The notes under the pieces: model-generated
What the model saw: the letters and a program-made list of their open reading frames with translations, nothing else
Databases searched by the model: none
Told to the model about the DNA's origin: nothing
Part shown: positions 27,181-37,575 of the stretch, one piece after another
How the letters are laid out: each line of letters opens with the position of its first letter
How positions within the stretch are numbered: the stretch's first letter is position 1
Assembly: GCA_003260075.1 (NCBI GenBank)
Contig: QLIY01000010.1
Span: forward strand, 153,649-217,648
DNA: 64,000 nucleotides
From: Phallusia mammillata
Taxonomy: Eukaryota; Chordata; Ascidiacea; Phlebobranchia; Ascidiidae
Direction: 5' to 3'
Translations under genes and position numbers: made by a program

Positions 27181-30009
27181 TCAGTAGGCAGTTGTGCTTC
27201 GTCGATTTGCTGCTGCGTGAAAATACCGGGAACTGGTACCGAAAGTGTCGCCGAACCGAAATTTATGTCCTGGTAGATACCCAGTGTAATGGGGAAGTAA
27301 ACCCCCGTTGATGTAGATGGCCTGTTTACAGCCGGGCGAGCTGGCATTGCTCTTTTCGCATTGTTGGTTTAGGACAACAGGCTTCTTATCAAGTTTCTTC
27401 AGGTGTTGTTGTCTTTGTGTGAAGTCCACTAACGCTTCGCGCGTTAGGTTTGGGTAGTCCATGGCAAATCTGACAAAACATTTTTTACAATTTATACGCT
27501 GTGTAAACAAAGATTTGTTAATTTATTCAGTTTAAAATGGTGGGTTCAGAAACCTGTAATGTGTAGGCAATAATTTTATACAACAGAGTTTCAGTACAAA
27601 ATATGACTACCTGAAGCTTCGATGCATTAATCATTAAAGTGCAAATGTATTCAAAATCAAAAGCACGGGTAATATAGGTATAAACCAGTGGTTCTCAACT
27701 GGGGGTCCGCAAAGCGTTTTCAGGGGGTCCGCGACAACTTCCTAATTTGCAGACAAAGTGCTATTTATAAAATATGTCTCAGTGTTTTAAAATAGCATGA
27801 AATTTGTTTTAAAATCGTTCTTCATACACGACAAACCAAAATGCATTGTGACATTTTAACCCAATTGTGATGCAACAGAGGTAAATTTTCAGTGGCAAAC
27901 AACGTCACATCGGGGGGGGGGGTATCACTGTGTAAACAAAGATTTGTTAATTTATTCAGTTTAGAATGGTGGGTTCAGAAACCTGTAATGTGTAGGCAAT
28001 AATTTTTTTCAACAGAGTTTTAGTACAAAATGTGACTACCCGAAGCTTCGATGCATTAATCATTAAAGTGCAAATGTATTTAAAATTAAAAGCACGGGTA
28101 ATATAGGTCTAAACCAGTGGTTCTCAACCGGGGGTCCGCGACAACTTCCTAATTTTGCAGACAACGATATTGATAAAGTGCTATTTATAAAATATGTCTC
28201 CGCGTTCTAAAATAGCATGAAACTTGTTTTATAATCGTTCTTCATACGCGACAAACCAAAATGCATTGTGACATTTTAACCCCATTGTGATGCAACAGAG
28301 GTAAATTTTCAGTGGCAAACAACGTCACATCACAATGTAATGGCTCTTTATTATTAAGTTCCGATGTCGCAACCCAGTCAAAGTGATTGAAATTTTGGTC
28401 CTGGACGAAACGTGGTTGGTATATTCTGCACCTTTTTTTGGTTGCTTAATAAAAAAAGGACAAAAAATACCAAAACCTTCAAAGGGGTCCGCGATTAGCT
28501 TGACAGTACCAAAACGGGTCCGCAAAGGCAAAAAGGTTGAGAACCACTGGTCTAAACCAAAAAAATGCATACCTTGATCTGGCACGTGGAATAAAGCCTG
28601 TGTAACCGGGCATAAAGGTCTTTGCCGGATTATTAATATTCATAAAATACGGAGAAACTGAATGTTGAACTTGATTCAGGGAAACGTATGGCTTCGCTTC
28701 GACCCTGACAGGGGTTTTTGGTGGTTGTCGTGTCAATTGTTTTCTTCTGTCCTTTGAAGTATTCATGTCCCTTGCAAAATCATCGATTGCATTCTTGCAG
28801 TTTTCAGCATACCTCGTTCCGAAATGATCTTCGTGTTTAGGAATATAACCAGTATAGCCGGGTACCATGCGATCGTTGAGCTTTTTATCGCCCCAACTTT
28901 GTTTGCGCAATCTTTTCCATTCATTCTTGTCCAAACTCTGCTCCGAAGTGATACCCCCCTTCGGAAATATATCTGCCAACACAAGTTTTCCAGACTTGGC
29001 CACAGTAGGATCGGTCAAAAGCCTTGAAGTTGTCTTGCCGTAGGTATCCCCGAACTGAAACGGAAACTGTGGACTGTAACCACAGTACCCAGGTGGATAG
29101 TAAGGATCATTGCAAAAAGTTGTCTTTTTGGGAGATGCTTTAAGAGCCATGATTGCAGACTGCAACAAAATTTCCACAAGTGATTAAATGTATCACAATC
29201 TCTGCTTACTTTATGGATATTGTGACGCAACAATGCTAAATTATGTACGCATTTGTTTATCTCATAACTGACTACATTTTTGTTAAATCAATTGAAATGC
29301 AATAAAATTGAAAACAAACGCAATTTTTTTTAGATGATGACTGTTAAGCTTTTATTATGCCATTGGATAGCAAATTGGCGATTACAAATGTAAATCTATG
29401 CAGTGGGGGGGGGGACCAAAAAAATACATACCTTGATCTTGCACGTGGAATAAAACCTGTGTAACCGGGCATAAAGGTCTTTGCCGGATTATTAATATTC
29501 ATAAAATACGGAGAAACTGAATGTTGAACTTGATTCAGGGAAACGTATGGCTTCGCTTCGACCCTGACAGGGGTTTTTGGTGGCTGTCGTGTCAATTGTT
29601 TTCTTCTGTCCTTTGAAGTGTTCATGTCCCTTGCAAAATCATCGATTGCATTCTTGCAGTTTTCAGCATACCTCGTTCCGAAATGATCTTCGTGTTTAGG
29701 AATATAACCAGTATAGCCGGGTACCATGCGATCGTTGAGCTTTTTATCGCCCCAACTTTGTTTGCGCAATCTTTTCCATTCATTCTTGTCCAAACTCTGC
29801 TCCGAAGTGATACCCCCCTTCGGAAATATATCTGCCAACACAAGTTTTCCAGACTTGGCCACAGTAGGATCGGTCAAAAGCCTTGAAGTTGTCTTGCCGT
29901 ACGTATCCCCGAACTGAAACGGAAACTGTGGACTGTAACCACAGTACCCAGGTGGATAGTAAGGATCATTGCAAAAAGTTGTCTTTTTGGGAGATGCTTT
30001 AAGAGCCAT
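27181..30009 (-). CDS. CIMIP2/FAM166-family ciliary microtubule inner protein
   Basis: The first coding exon is 30009-29432 (or its duplicate, 29150-28573) and the last is 27469-27181. Joined, they give 288 residues in frame, with Arg rebuilt across the intron (AG|A). The protein has three PGYTGY/HYTGY-type repeats (MVPGYTGYIPKHEDHFG, FMPGYTGFIPRARSR, PHYTGYLPGHKFRFGDTFG) and an early PPGYCGYSPQFPFQFGDTYG. This Pro-Gly-Tyr-Thr-Gly plus FGDTYG pattern defines the FAM166/CIMIP2 family, whose members line the lumen of axonemal doublet microtubules. I cannot choose between the A, B and C paralogues. It lies next to IFT27, another cilium gene. The two copies of exon 1 encode the same product over this exon. 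Confidence 0.88.
27499..28335. repeat. About 410-bp duplication joined by poly-G (27912-27922)
   Basis: The text from 'ctgtgtaaacaaagatttgtt' runs at about 27499-27911 and again from about 27928 to 28335, with scattered substitutions. Eleven G lie at the joint. The first copy stops inside a hAT element (starts 27686), while the second holds the complete element. It lies in the CIMIP2 intron. Confidence 0.88.
28115..28549. mobile_element. Non-autonomous hAT element, 435 bp, TSD gtctaaac
   Basis: Ends read CAGTGGTTCTCAACC on the left and its exact inverse on the right. The 8-bp duplication gtctaaac flanks both (28107-28114 and 28550-28557). It lies in the CIMIP2 intron. A truncated copy of the same insertion sits at 27686-27911 inside the duplicated block. 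Confidence 0.95.
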
Positions 30010-30261
30010 GATTGCAGACTACAACAAAATTTCCACAAGTGATTAAATGTATCACAATCTCTGCTTACTTTATGGATATTGTGACGCAACAATGCTAAAT
30101 TATGTACGCATTTGTTTATCTCATAACTGACTACATTTTTGTTAAATCAATTGAAATGCAATAAAATTGAAAACAAACGCAATTTTTTTTTAGATGATGA
30201 CTGTTCAGCTTTGTCATGCCATTGGATAGCAAATTGGCGATTACAAATGTAAATCTATGCA
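28558..30261. repeat. About 850-bp duplication carrying CIMIP2 exon 1, joined by poly-G
   Basis: Copy A (28558-29404) and copy B (29415-30261) are almost identical and each carries the complete first coding exon with its ATG and donor site. Ten G (29405-29414) sit exactly between them. Differences are sparse single bases, as expected of two alleles. Confidence 0.92.
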
Positions 30262-30310
30262 GTAAATTACATCCGAAAAAATGTTTCTAACCTTTACTCA
30301 AAAAAAAGTG
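30010..30310. other. CIMIP2 5' flank
   Basis: Upstream of the CIMIP2 start, shared with the duplicated copy up to about 30261. The promoter is presumably here, but no motif stands out. Confidence 0.4.
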
Positions 30311-30383
30311 CGCCCAACGTGGGGCTCGAACCCACGACCGTTGGATTAAGAGTCCAACGCTCTACCGACTGAGCTAGCCGGGC
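30311..30383 (-). tRNA. tRNA-Lys (CTT)
   Basis: On the minus strand the 73 bases fold as a cloverleaf. The acceptor GCCCGGC pairs with GTTGGGC (two G-T pairs), the D-arm is TAGCTCAGTCGGTAGAGC, the anticodon loop ACTCTTAAT has CTT, and the T-arm contains GGTTCGAGCC. The discriminator is G. There is no intron and no encoded CCA, as in eukaryotes. Confidence 0.97.
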
Positions 30384-30388
30384 GCACG

Positions 30389-30471
30389 TGACAGGAGCGG
30401 GATTCGAACCCGCGCCTCCAGGGGAGACTGCGACCTGAACGCAGCGCCTTAGACCACTCGGCCATCCTGCC
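30389..30471 (-). tRNA. tRNA-Leu (CAG)
   Basis: Minus strand, 83 bases with a long variable arm as expected for leucine. The acceptor GGCAGGA pairs with TCCTGTC, the anticodon stem-loop TGCGTTCAGGTCGCA has CAG, and the T-loop is GGTTCGAATCC. The discriminator is A. It lies five bases upstream of tRNA-Lys in the same orientation. Confidence 0.97.
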
Positions 30472-30817
30472 TACAATGTTGCCAGGCCGAAATCGCACAC
30501 TTGAAACACAGCACAGTTTTCCACTGTTTTATTTGATAGGATGTTGTTAATTGGAGTGTTGCATATACCCATGTGAAGATTGCACGAAATACTGACTGAT
30601 TAAACATCACTATTTGCTTTTAGTAATTATTTACCGTGGTTAGAAAAGTTAGCAAAAGCAAATGGCTTTCTTTGGATTTCAATGGAAATCGCCAAAGCAT
30701 GACTAGGTGACGCGGGAAAGTTTAAGCAAATTGTACATAGTGGATTGGTCGTGGTGGAAGTAAACAAACGTTGACAAAAGCTTTTACACTTGATTTTAGC
30801 CTTATTTGTTGATTGAC
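30472..30817. other. Spindly 5' flank
   Basis: Short region between the tRNA pair and the Spindly start codon. It should contain the Spindly promoter and 5' UTR. An acceptor-like 'gattttag' lies at 30792-30799, so a leader exon or trans-splice site is possible. Confidence 0.4.
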
Positions 30818-33800
30818 ATGACGCAGTCTGAGAGCAATATTGAAAAGCTCCAAAAGATTATTGAAGAAAAAGACAGAGACCTTCAACGTTCTGCATTACA
30901 CGGTATGTTTTGTTTTGTAACTGTCAAAGTTTAGCCAACTTTATTATGCCCTATTTAACTTTTTCTACTTATTGAGCAAAAAAACATTCTTGGCTAGCCT
31001 GTTTTAAATGATATATGTTTTAAAGCTAATACTATTTTATGTTTTTTTAAAGGTAAAAGTCTATTGGAAACAAACAAGCATTTGGAGGAACTACTTGACA
31101 AACTTCAGAGTGACTATGATAAACTTGCTGATGAATATGAACAGTCAAAACATTCTACAGGCCTTAAATTGGAGGTAAACATATAATTTAGTATTGACAA
31201 CTTGCAAGAAAGTTAACTTAAAACAATAATCATTATTAAAAAATGATGTATTTGTAGAATTTAAAGTTAAAAGGAAAAATGCTGTTTTAAGATATACGAG
31301 AAGGCCGAACATCGCCATGAAGTCATTCTTGCTGAAATAAAGGAATCATTAAAAGTTCAACATGAAAAAGAATTTGAGGCAATGAACAAAAAACATGAAG
31401 TTGAAATAACTGATTTGAAGTCAAAGGTTAGTTTTCAATGAAAACTTACAAAATCTATTCTCTAAAAAATAATGTAATCAATTTGTCTTTGTCTAAAATT
31501 GTCTAAAGAATCGTGAAATGCGTGACGAAATTGATGAAAGAATGCTTACTATTCATCAAAAATCAAATCGAATTGATTTTCTGGAAAACAGAATTTCTGA
31601 ATTGGAATGCAAAGTCATTTACAGCGAACCAACAACCCCGTAAGTTTACTTTGCCAATCTTCAGTTTTCCTATTTCATTTTATAAAAATCTACATGACAT
31701 TGACAGTTTAAAAATAAATGCAAAAAGTTTTTTTAGAATTTATGCACATGATTACTAGATTACTATAGTTCTTATTTTGCCATTTTTGAAAGGGTTAAGT
31801 CCTCAGATGAAGTTGCATCACTGACTGCAGAAAATCAGCACTTGAGTTACTGTCTCAAATCACTCACTCAAGAGTATGATGATTACAAACAAAGTAACAC
31901 AATGCAGGTACTTAAAAATCTTGGCAAACATTTTGTTAAATTTTTTGGCTACATTCCCTATTTATTTTTTCTTTCAGAACAACTCCTTACAAAAAGCAGT
32001 TGAAGGCCTTCAAACAGAAAAACATCAGTTAATGCAACAATGTTCTGAACATCATGTTGCTTTACAGGTACAGTAGATATGCAGAACCTTTTCTGCACTA
32101 AATATGTAACATTTCTATTTTAGGACTGTCAGGAGCAAGTAAAGGATTTACGAGATGAATTAGAACTTGTTCGATTAGAATCCCATGATCCCAACAGCAA
32201 GGGAAACTCCTTATTTGGTGAAGTTGAAGATAGGAGAAAACAAGCTGAAAAGCAATACATAAGGTAGGCATCAGCACATAACATGTATCATATAGTTAGG
32301 ACAATTGCGTGCAACCGATACTAAAGCTTTAGCAGATTTCACTAGTTTCCCCCCTTCGGTTGCATTGTTTTAAGACTGTAACGTTGTCAAAGCTTCCATA
32401 TTTAAGACATCCGGTTATCACTTTATTTAGCTTTTGATTAATTGCCACATAAACATGCATAACATTATTGGTCGATTAATTTGCTAAATAGGCCATTGGT
32501 TGCTGACCCTGATGTAAAGCTTTGCTCATGTTTTACACATAAAACTTTTTTTTTCTTTCTTCAGTGCTAAAGTTAAATTGGAAGGAATGGAACGAAAATA
32601 CAAAAATCAAGTGAATTATTCAATTCAACTAAAAGTAAGTAAAAAAAATCATCAAAATTTTTTAAACAAAATAACATTTTTACATTAAAAAAAATCTTTA
32701 CTGCGTTCATCGAACACCTGCAGATATTTTATTTTGATAAAAAAGTATTTTACAAAGCAACCAAATTGTTGCATACTGGGTTTTGACAACAAACACAAAG
32801 TTTGTTTGAATGTTATACAGTTGTTTTTATGTTGCTGAAACAAAATGATGTACCTTAAACACTATATATGGCCAGGGCAAGACAGCAAAACCTATTTATA
32901 AGGGGTTCAGTAGTATTTTTTATAATAATACCCTTTATTTATGAATAGAAACACTATGCACGGACTTGAAAAGTAGTTTAATCATAAACATTACTGCCAA
33001 GGTAGTGGTGTATTCGCTTTCTTTTCTTTTTTTTCCTTAGTGCTTTATATACCGTGTTCCACAGCTTGATTGAAAACATGTACTGATGATGACAACAGAG
33101 ATTGTCGAAACGTCTACACGATGTATTCTATATACACCACTACCTTGGCAGTAATGTTTATGATTAAACCCTTTATTTACATGTAGCACAATTTTTTATA
33201 GACCCAGCTTATGCATTTGCAACTGGGAGGAAGTGAAATTGACAAAGAACAAATTTCTAAACTACAGAGTGCTTTGGGTGAAGCAAGAAGTGATGTGAAA
33301 ACTTTGGTGGACAAAGTTGGGGATCTTGAGTGCAAGGTGTGGTATTGTGGCAAATTTTAATGCAAAAGAATTTGTTTGTATGTTCGTTTCTAAATCTTTT
33401 AGTTAGGTGTTGGTTCGATCACATGCAATTATTTTCTACTAGGACATTGTCCTTTTTTACGAACATGTAGGTATTTTTAGATTTGTTCACTTTTACTACG
33501 AAATGTCCAAAAGTGTTGAGACATGTGTCACAATTTTGTCTTAACTAGGGTTTTGAAAAGTACTTCGCCCAACGTGTAATTGTTTGAGAAAAGACAGATA
33601 CCCATTTCTAATGATCAACTTCGTCATTGAAAAACTGTTATTGCAGCTTTCGCAAAAGAACATTTCAGATCTGTCACAATTGGTGGATGGCACAGACAAA
33701 GATAACCATGTCGTTGAATTGTTGCAACTAGTAGTCAAAGAAAAAGAGTAAGTCAGAAAACAGTCTAATGTTTTTTTGTTTTTTGAGAGATAATTTAACA

Positions 33801-36800
33801 AAGACTCTATATTTTTTACTTAATTTGCACATTCTTTTGTGAACAAACCGTAAAACATGTTAGACAACAGTTACATACAAAGAACAGAATTTATCTTTCA
33901 CAAATTAGGCTAAATTCATGACAATTGCCTAATCCTAACCTTAATCCTGGTAACGAAACTAAGTTACGTTAAACTTCTTAAAACATTGATACCTACTAAT
34001 GTTAGGCAATGTATTTTGTTAGTGCTTTATATTGCAGTATTACTTTACTACATGGCATTAACTTCATTTTAGTATGTGTGATCTCATTCTTTCAGGGAAA
34101 AGTCTGATTACTAATTATGGGTCCCCTTCCCTGAAGGGGACACATATTGATTTTACTCGAATTGTTTGTTTGTTTTTTCTTCTTTTTTTTTCTTCCCAAA
34201 GTTTGTCCGACTCGTTTTTCCATCAAATGTTTGATGGATTTGGCTGAAATTTACACAGATGGTAGATATAGTTATGTAGATGTGCATCCCACTTTGTTTT
34301 TGTTGATAACCCCAGTATTTACCCCGCTAGCCCCCTAAAATGGGTGAGTTTTTAAACAGTGTCAGAATTGGCTGAAATTTGGATTTCTTGTATAGTATGC
34401 CATTTATAGGTGTCGATTGTTGTGTTCAACCCTGTAGTCCTAACATTTACCCCACAAGCCCCTAAAGTGTAAAACGTATTTGTATGTTACTGGGCACCAC
34501 AAACGAAAGATTTCTTTGGAGCAATAGTGTTACAAGGGCAACCAGTTGTATGTTGCTCGTTGGTGGGTTGCTTGGTGGACATTTTTGCACCATGGCAGTT
34601 AGGGGCTTGTAACACGTCAGAAACATTAACGGTTGTTGCTTAAAGCACCTCTAGTGGTCAAAATGTTAAACATTGGCGGATTGGGCTGAAATTTTGCAGT
34701 ACTATTGATTGAGTCCTTGTGGTTTTTACATATTTTTTAATTTGTGTGTCGAACCCAATTAGTTACCCTACTAGCCCCCTAAAATGGGTCAGTTTTTTAA
34801 AACGTTAAATAGGACATACTTCAAACAATATCTGGGGTGAATCTAATTTTATAGTTTGTATTCTACATAGTATTATTATTTAAGCCCAGTGCCGATCACT
34901 GTGTTTTACCTTACAACACCCGACTTTCTCATGGTTATCTCTTGAATTGCATTATTTTCAACTTTGCATGTGTGGGGACCCATGAGTTTTTGCCTGCAGA
35001 AACGACTAAAGTTATAAAAGACGATGGCTAATATGGGACCCAATACAAAATAAGCATAGGAAATATATTTATGTTTTAAAATAGGTTATAGCAGGGGTGC
35101 AAAAATTTTTTTGGAATCTGGTAGCGCGCAAAAAAATTTAGTAGCGCATATGTTTTTGTGCATGTGTCTTTTTCCACCTAATGTACGACCATTTCGCCAC
35201 TAAGAGCCGTATCGCAGGTTCCTATTTTACAAACGGCCACCAAATGACTCAAATTGTTTATAATCTAGTGATTTAAAGAATTTTGATTTATTTCACAATA
35301 TCCCATTTGCTTGGACCTGAAAGTTTATGCCTAATCCATAGATTGAACTGAANNNNNNNNNNNNNNNNNNNNNNNNNNNNNNNNNNNNNNNNNNNNNNNN
35401 NNNNNNNNNNNNNNNNNNNNNNNNNNNNNNNNNNNNNNNNNNNNNNNNNNNNNNNNNNNNNNNNNNNNNNNNNNNNNNNNNNNNNNNNNNNNNNNNNNNN
35501 NNNNNNNNNNNNNNNNNNNNNNNNNNNNNNNNNNNNNNNNNNNNNNNNNNNNNNNNNNNNNNNNNNNNNNNNNNNNNNNNNNNNNNNNNNNNNNNNNNNN
35601 NNNNNNNNNNNNNNNNNNNNNNNNNNNNNNNNNNNNNNNNNNNNNNNNNNNNNNNNNNNNNNNNNNNNNNNNNNNNNNNNNNNNNNNNNNNNNNNNNNNN
35701 NNNNNNNNNNNNNNNNNNNNNNNNNNNNNNNNNNNNNNNNNNNNNNNNNNNNNNNNNNNNNNNNNNNNNNNNNNNNNNNNNNNNNNNNNNNNNNNNNNNN
35801 NNNNNNNNNNNNNNNNNNNNNNNNNNNNNNNNNNNNNNNNNNNNNNNNNNNNNNNNNNNNNNNNNNNNNNNNNNNNNNNNNNNNNNNNNNNNNNNNNNNN
35901 NNNNNNNNNNNNNNNNNNNNNNNNNNNNNNNNNNNNNNNNNNNNNNNNNNNNNNNNNNNNNNNNNNNNNNNNNNNNNNNNNNNNNNNNNNNNNNNNNNNN
36001 NNNNNNNNNNNNNNNNNNNNNNNNNNNNNNNNNNNNNNNNNNNNNNNNNNNNNNNNNNNNNNNNNNNNNNNNNNNNNNNNNNNNNNNNNNNNNNNNNNNN
36101 NNNNNNNNNNNNNNNNNNNNNNNNNNNNNNNNNNNNNNNNNNNNNNNNNNNNNNNNNNNNNNNNNNNNNNNNNNNNNNNNNNNNNNNNNNNNNNNNNNNN
36201 NNNNNNNNNNNNNNNNNNNNNNNNNNNNNNNNNNNNNNNNNNNNNNNNNNNNNNNNNNNNNNNNNNNNNNNNNNNNNNNNNNNNNNAGTGTATATGCAAG
36301 GGCAATATGTGCTAAGCCACCCTTCTAGTTTAGTTGTATTTTTATGTGTCAAACAGTGCAGCTCTTCAAAAGTTTATTATGGTTTGTTTGAACAGGTGGT
36401 TTAAAGCTTATATTAATCACAGTGAGCTAACGACGTATTTATTTGTCACACACAAAAACGATGCTGCTAGTTTGTATTGAATTGTCAACAGGCGGCTGAA
36501 AAGAATTCTCAGGCAACCCAACTTTGCCTTTCCGACCCATATATTGGAAATCACTCGTCTAAAACAGATAACCAAAATATGAACAATATGTACAGTGTTT
36601 TTATGTGAATGTGTGCCTTTATTGTCTAAAACGTGTCATTTTTGCAAATCGCTTCTACTCCTTTACACAAAAAACAAGGTTAAAGACAGGCCATCTTATA
36701 TTATTGGCTTTAAAATGATCTATTTTGTGACCAAATTCTAGAACTGCTTTGGCGAAATATAAGAGTGAATGTAGCCAATGTCGACTGGACCTCATTATGG

Positions 36801-37029
36801 AAACAAGAAGAGGAGACAGTGCTGAAGGTCGGACTTACGATGCCAAGCGGCACAACCAACACTTACGAAACAAAATTGCCAAGCTAGAATTGGAAAATAC
36901 AAGTTTGCGTCTTAAATATGGAGAGGACGGTACGTTTTTGCTTTTTTGCTTTTACTGCACATACACACACAATTTATTATTGTAAAGGTACACTACATTT
37001 TCTTACTATATGTAATTTTATGTTCTTTA

Positions 37030-37107
<78 letters not shown>

Positions 37108-37575
37108 GTTTGTTAGTTATTCTTTGATATTTAATTTCTGTTTTGAGATAAAACGTTACGGTGAAACACAAATTACTTAGAAAACTACGTTTTTTCGCCT
37201 TTATTTTAAAGTTACTGTTATATGCGCAAAATTTACGAAATCGCCCGAAAAACTTTTTTCTAGTGGAGGGAAAACAAGGCATACGTATCAGAAACGTTGA
37301 AAAGTTGGATGAAAACACACAAAGTAAAGAAAACCAGGACACTAACTCACAGAAAACCCCAGAGGTAAAGAAAAAGGAAAATTCTGGTAAGTATTTACTT
37401 CACGTAACGAGTTTCTGCACTGTACTGTGAGCAAATATTATGCCTTTCAGAATGTATTCCGACCAAGTCTCTGGATCCCAATCTATCCCCGAAAAAGAAG
37501 TTATCAAAGTATAATGACTCATCAGATGCTTCCATACTTGACCAGGAATGTCCGCAAGAGTGTAAACAGCAATAA
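30818..37575 (+). CDS. SPDL1: Spindly, kinetochore dynein adaptor
   Basis: Thirteen exons: 30818-30902, 31053-31174, 31292-31426, 31509-31639, 31793-31907, 31978-32067, 32124-32263, 32565-32634, 33202-33336, 33647-33747, 36742-36929, 37264-37386 and 37451-37575, giving 519 residues in frame. Nearly all of it is predicted coiled coil. The Spindly motif DPNSKGNSLFGEVEDRR spans exon 7 and differs from the human motif at one position. The N-terminal SALHG corresponds to the CC1 box (AAxxG) that binds dynein light intermediate chain. The protein ends CPQECKQQ, so the last four residues CKQQ have the CaaX form used for farnesylation of vertebrate Spindly (CPQQ). The family recruits dynein-dynactin to kinetochores through the RZZ complex. 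Intron 10 is about 3 kb and holds a repeat with a nested insertion and an assembly gap. Intron 12 does not carry poly-C, but intron 11 does (37032-37105). Confidence 0.95.
32942..33168. mobile_element. Penelope-like (or retrozyme-like) fragment with 36-bp inverted repeats
   Basis: Perfect 36-bp inverted repeats (32977-33012 and 33133-33168) flank about 120 bp that includes a hammerhead-like core. An 11-bp direct repeat ccctttattta (32931-32941 and 33169-33179) brackets the whole and may be a target duplication. No reverse transcriptase frame is present. It lies in Spindly intron 8. Confidence 0.65.
33076..33124 (+). ncRNA. Hammerhead ribozyme-like motif
   Basis: The order is stem I strand ACATGTA, then CTGATGA (33083-33089), then stem II GACAA/TTGTC closed by a six-base loop, then GAAAC and GTC. 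Next comes TAC-acg-ATGT, which re-pairs with ACATGTA around a three-base bulge. Helix III is reduced to the AC/GT minimum, as reported for Penelope-like elements. One extra T follows CTGATGA before stem II, so activity is uncertain. Confidence 0.55.
34117..36330. mobile_element. Interspersed repeat with TIR-like ends, nested insertion and gap
   Basis: The left end has a perfect hairpin, GTCCCCTTC-CCT-GAAGGGGAC (34121-34141), followed by ACACATATTG. The right end reads in reverse CTAGAAGGGTGG...AGCACATATTG, so the ends are imperfect inverted repeats. Related copies are at 1770-2236 and 62931-62975. Near 35096 a second element starts CAGGGGTGCAAAAA and runs into the N gap. It lies in Spindly intron 10. 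No protein-coding content was seen. Confidence 0.7.
35353..36286. other. Assembly gap (934 N)
   Basis: All N. The gap falls inside a nested repeat in Spindly intron 10. Intact flanking exon phases show that no Spindly coding exon needs to be missing here. Confidence 0.99.
37032..37105. repeat. 74-base poly-C run
   Basis: Pure C run in Spindly intron 11. No long flanking duplication was noticed. Same class as the other runs. Confidence 0.85.

Noticed and set aside
26941-27276. Small secreted-looking protein (hydrophobic N-terminus)
   Set aside because: It overlaps the antisense last exon of CIMIP2, has no exon partners and shows no family signature.
28479-29177. 232-codon frame extending CIMIP2 exon 1 into ARSRYAFFWF...
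   Set aside because: The extension is read-through past a good donor site into the hAT element. The exon ends at 28573 and splices in frame to 27469.
35288-36352. 354-codon minus-strand frame
   Set aside because: It consists almost entirely of N.
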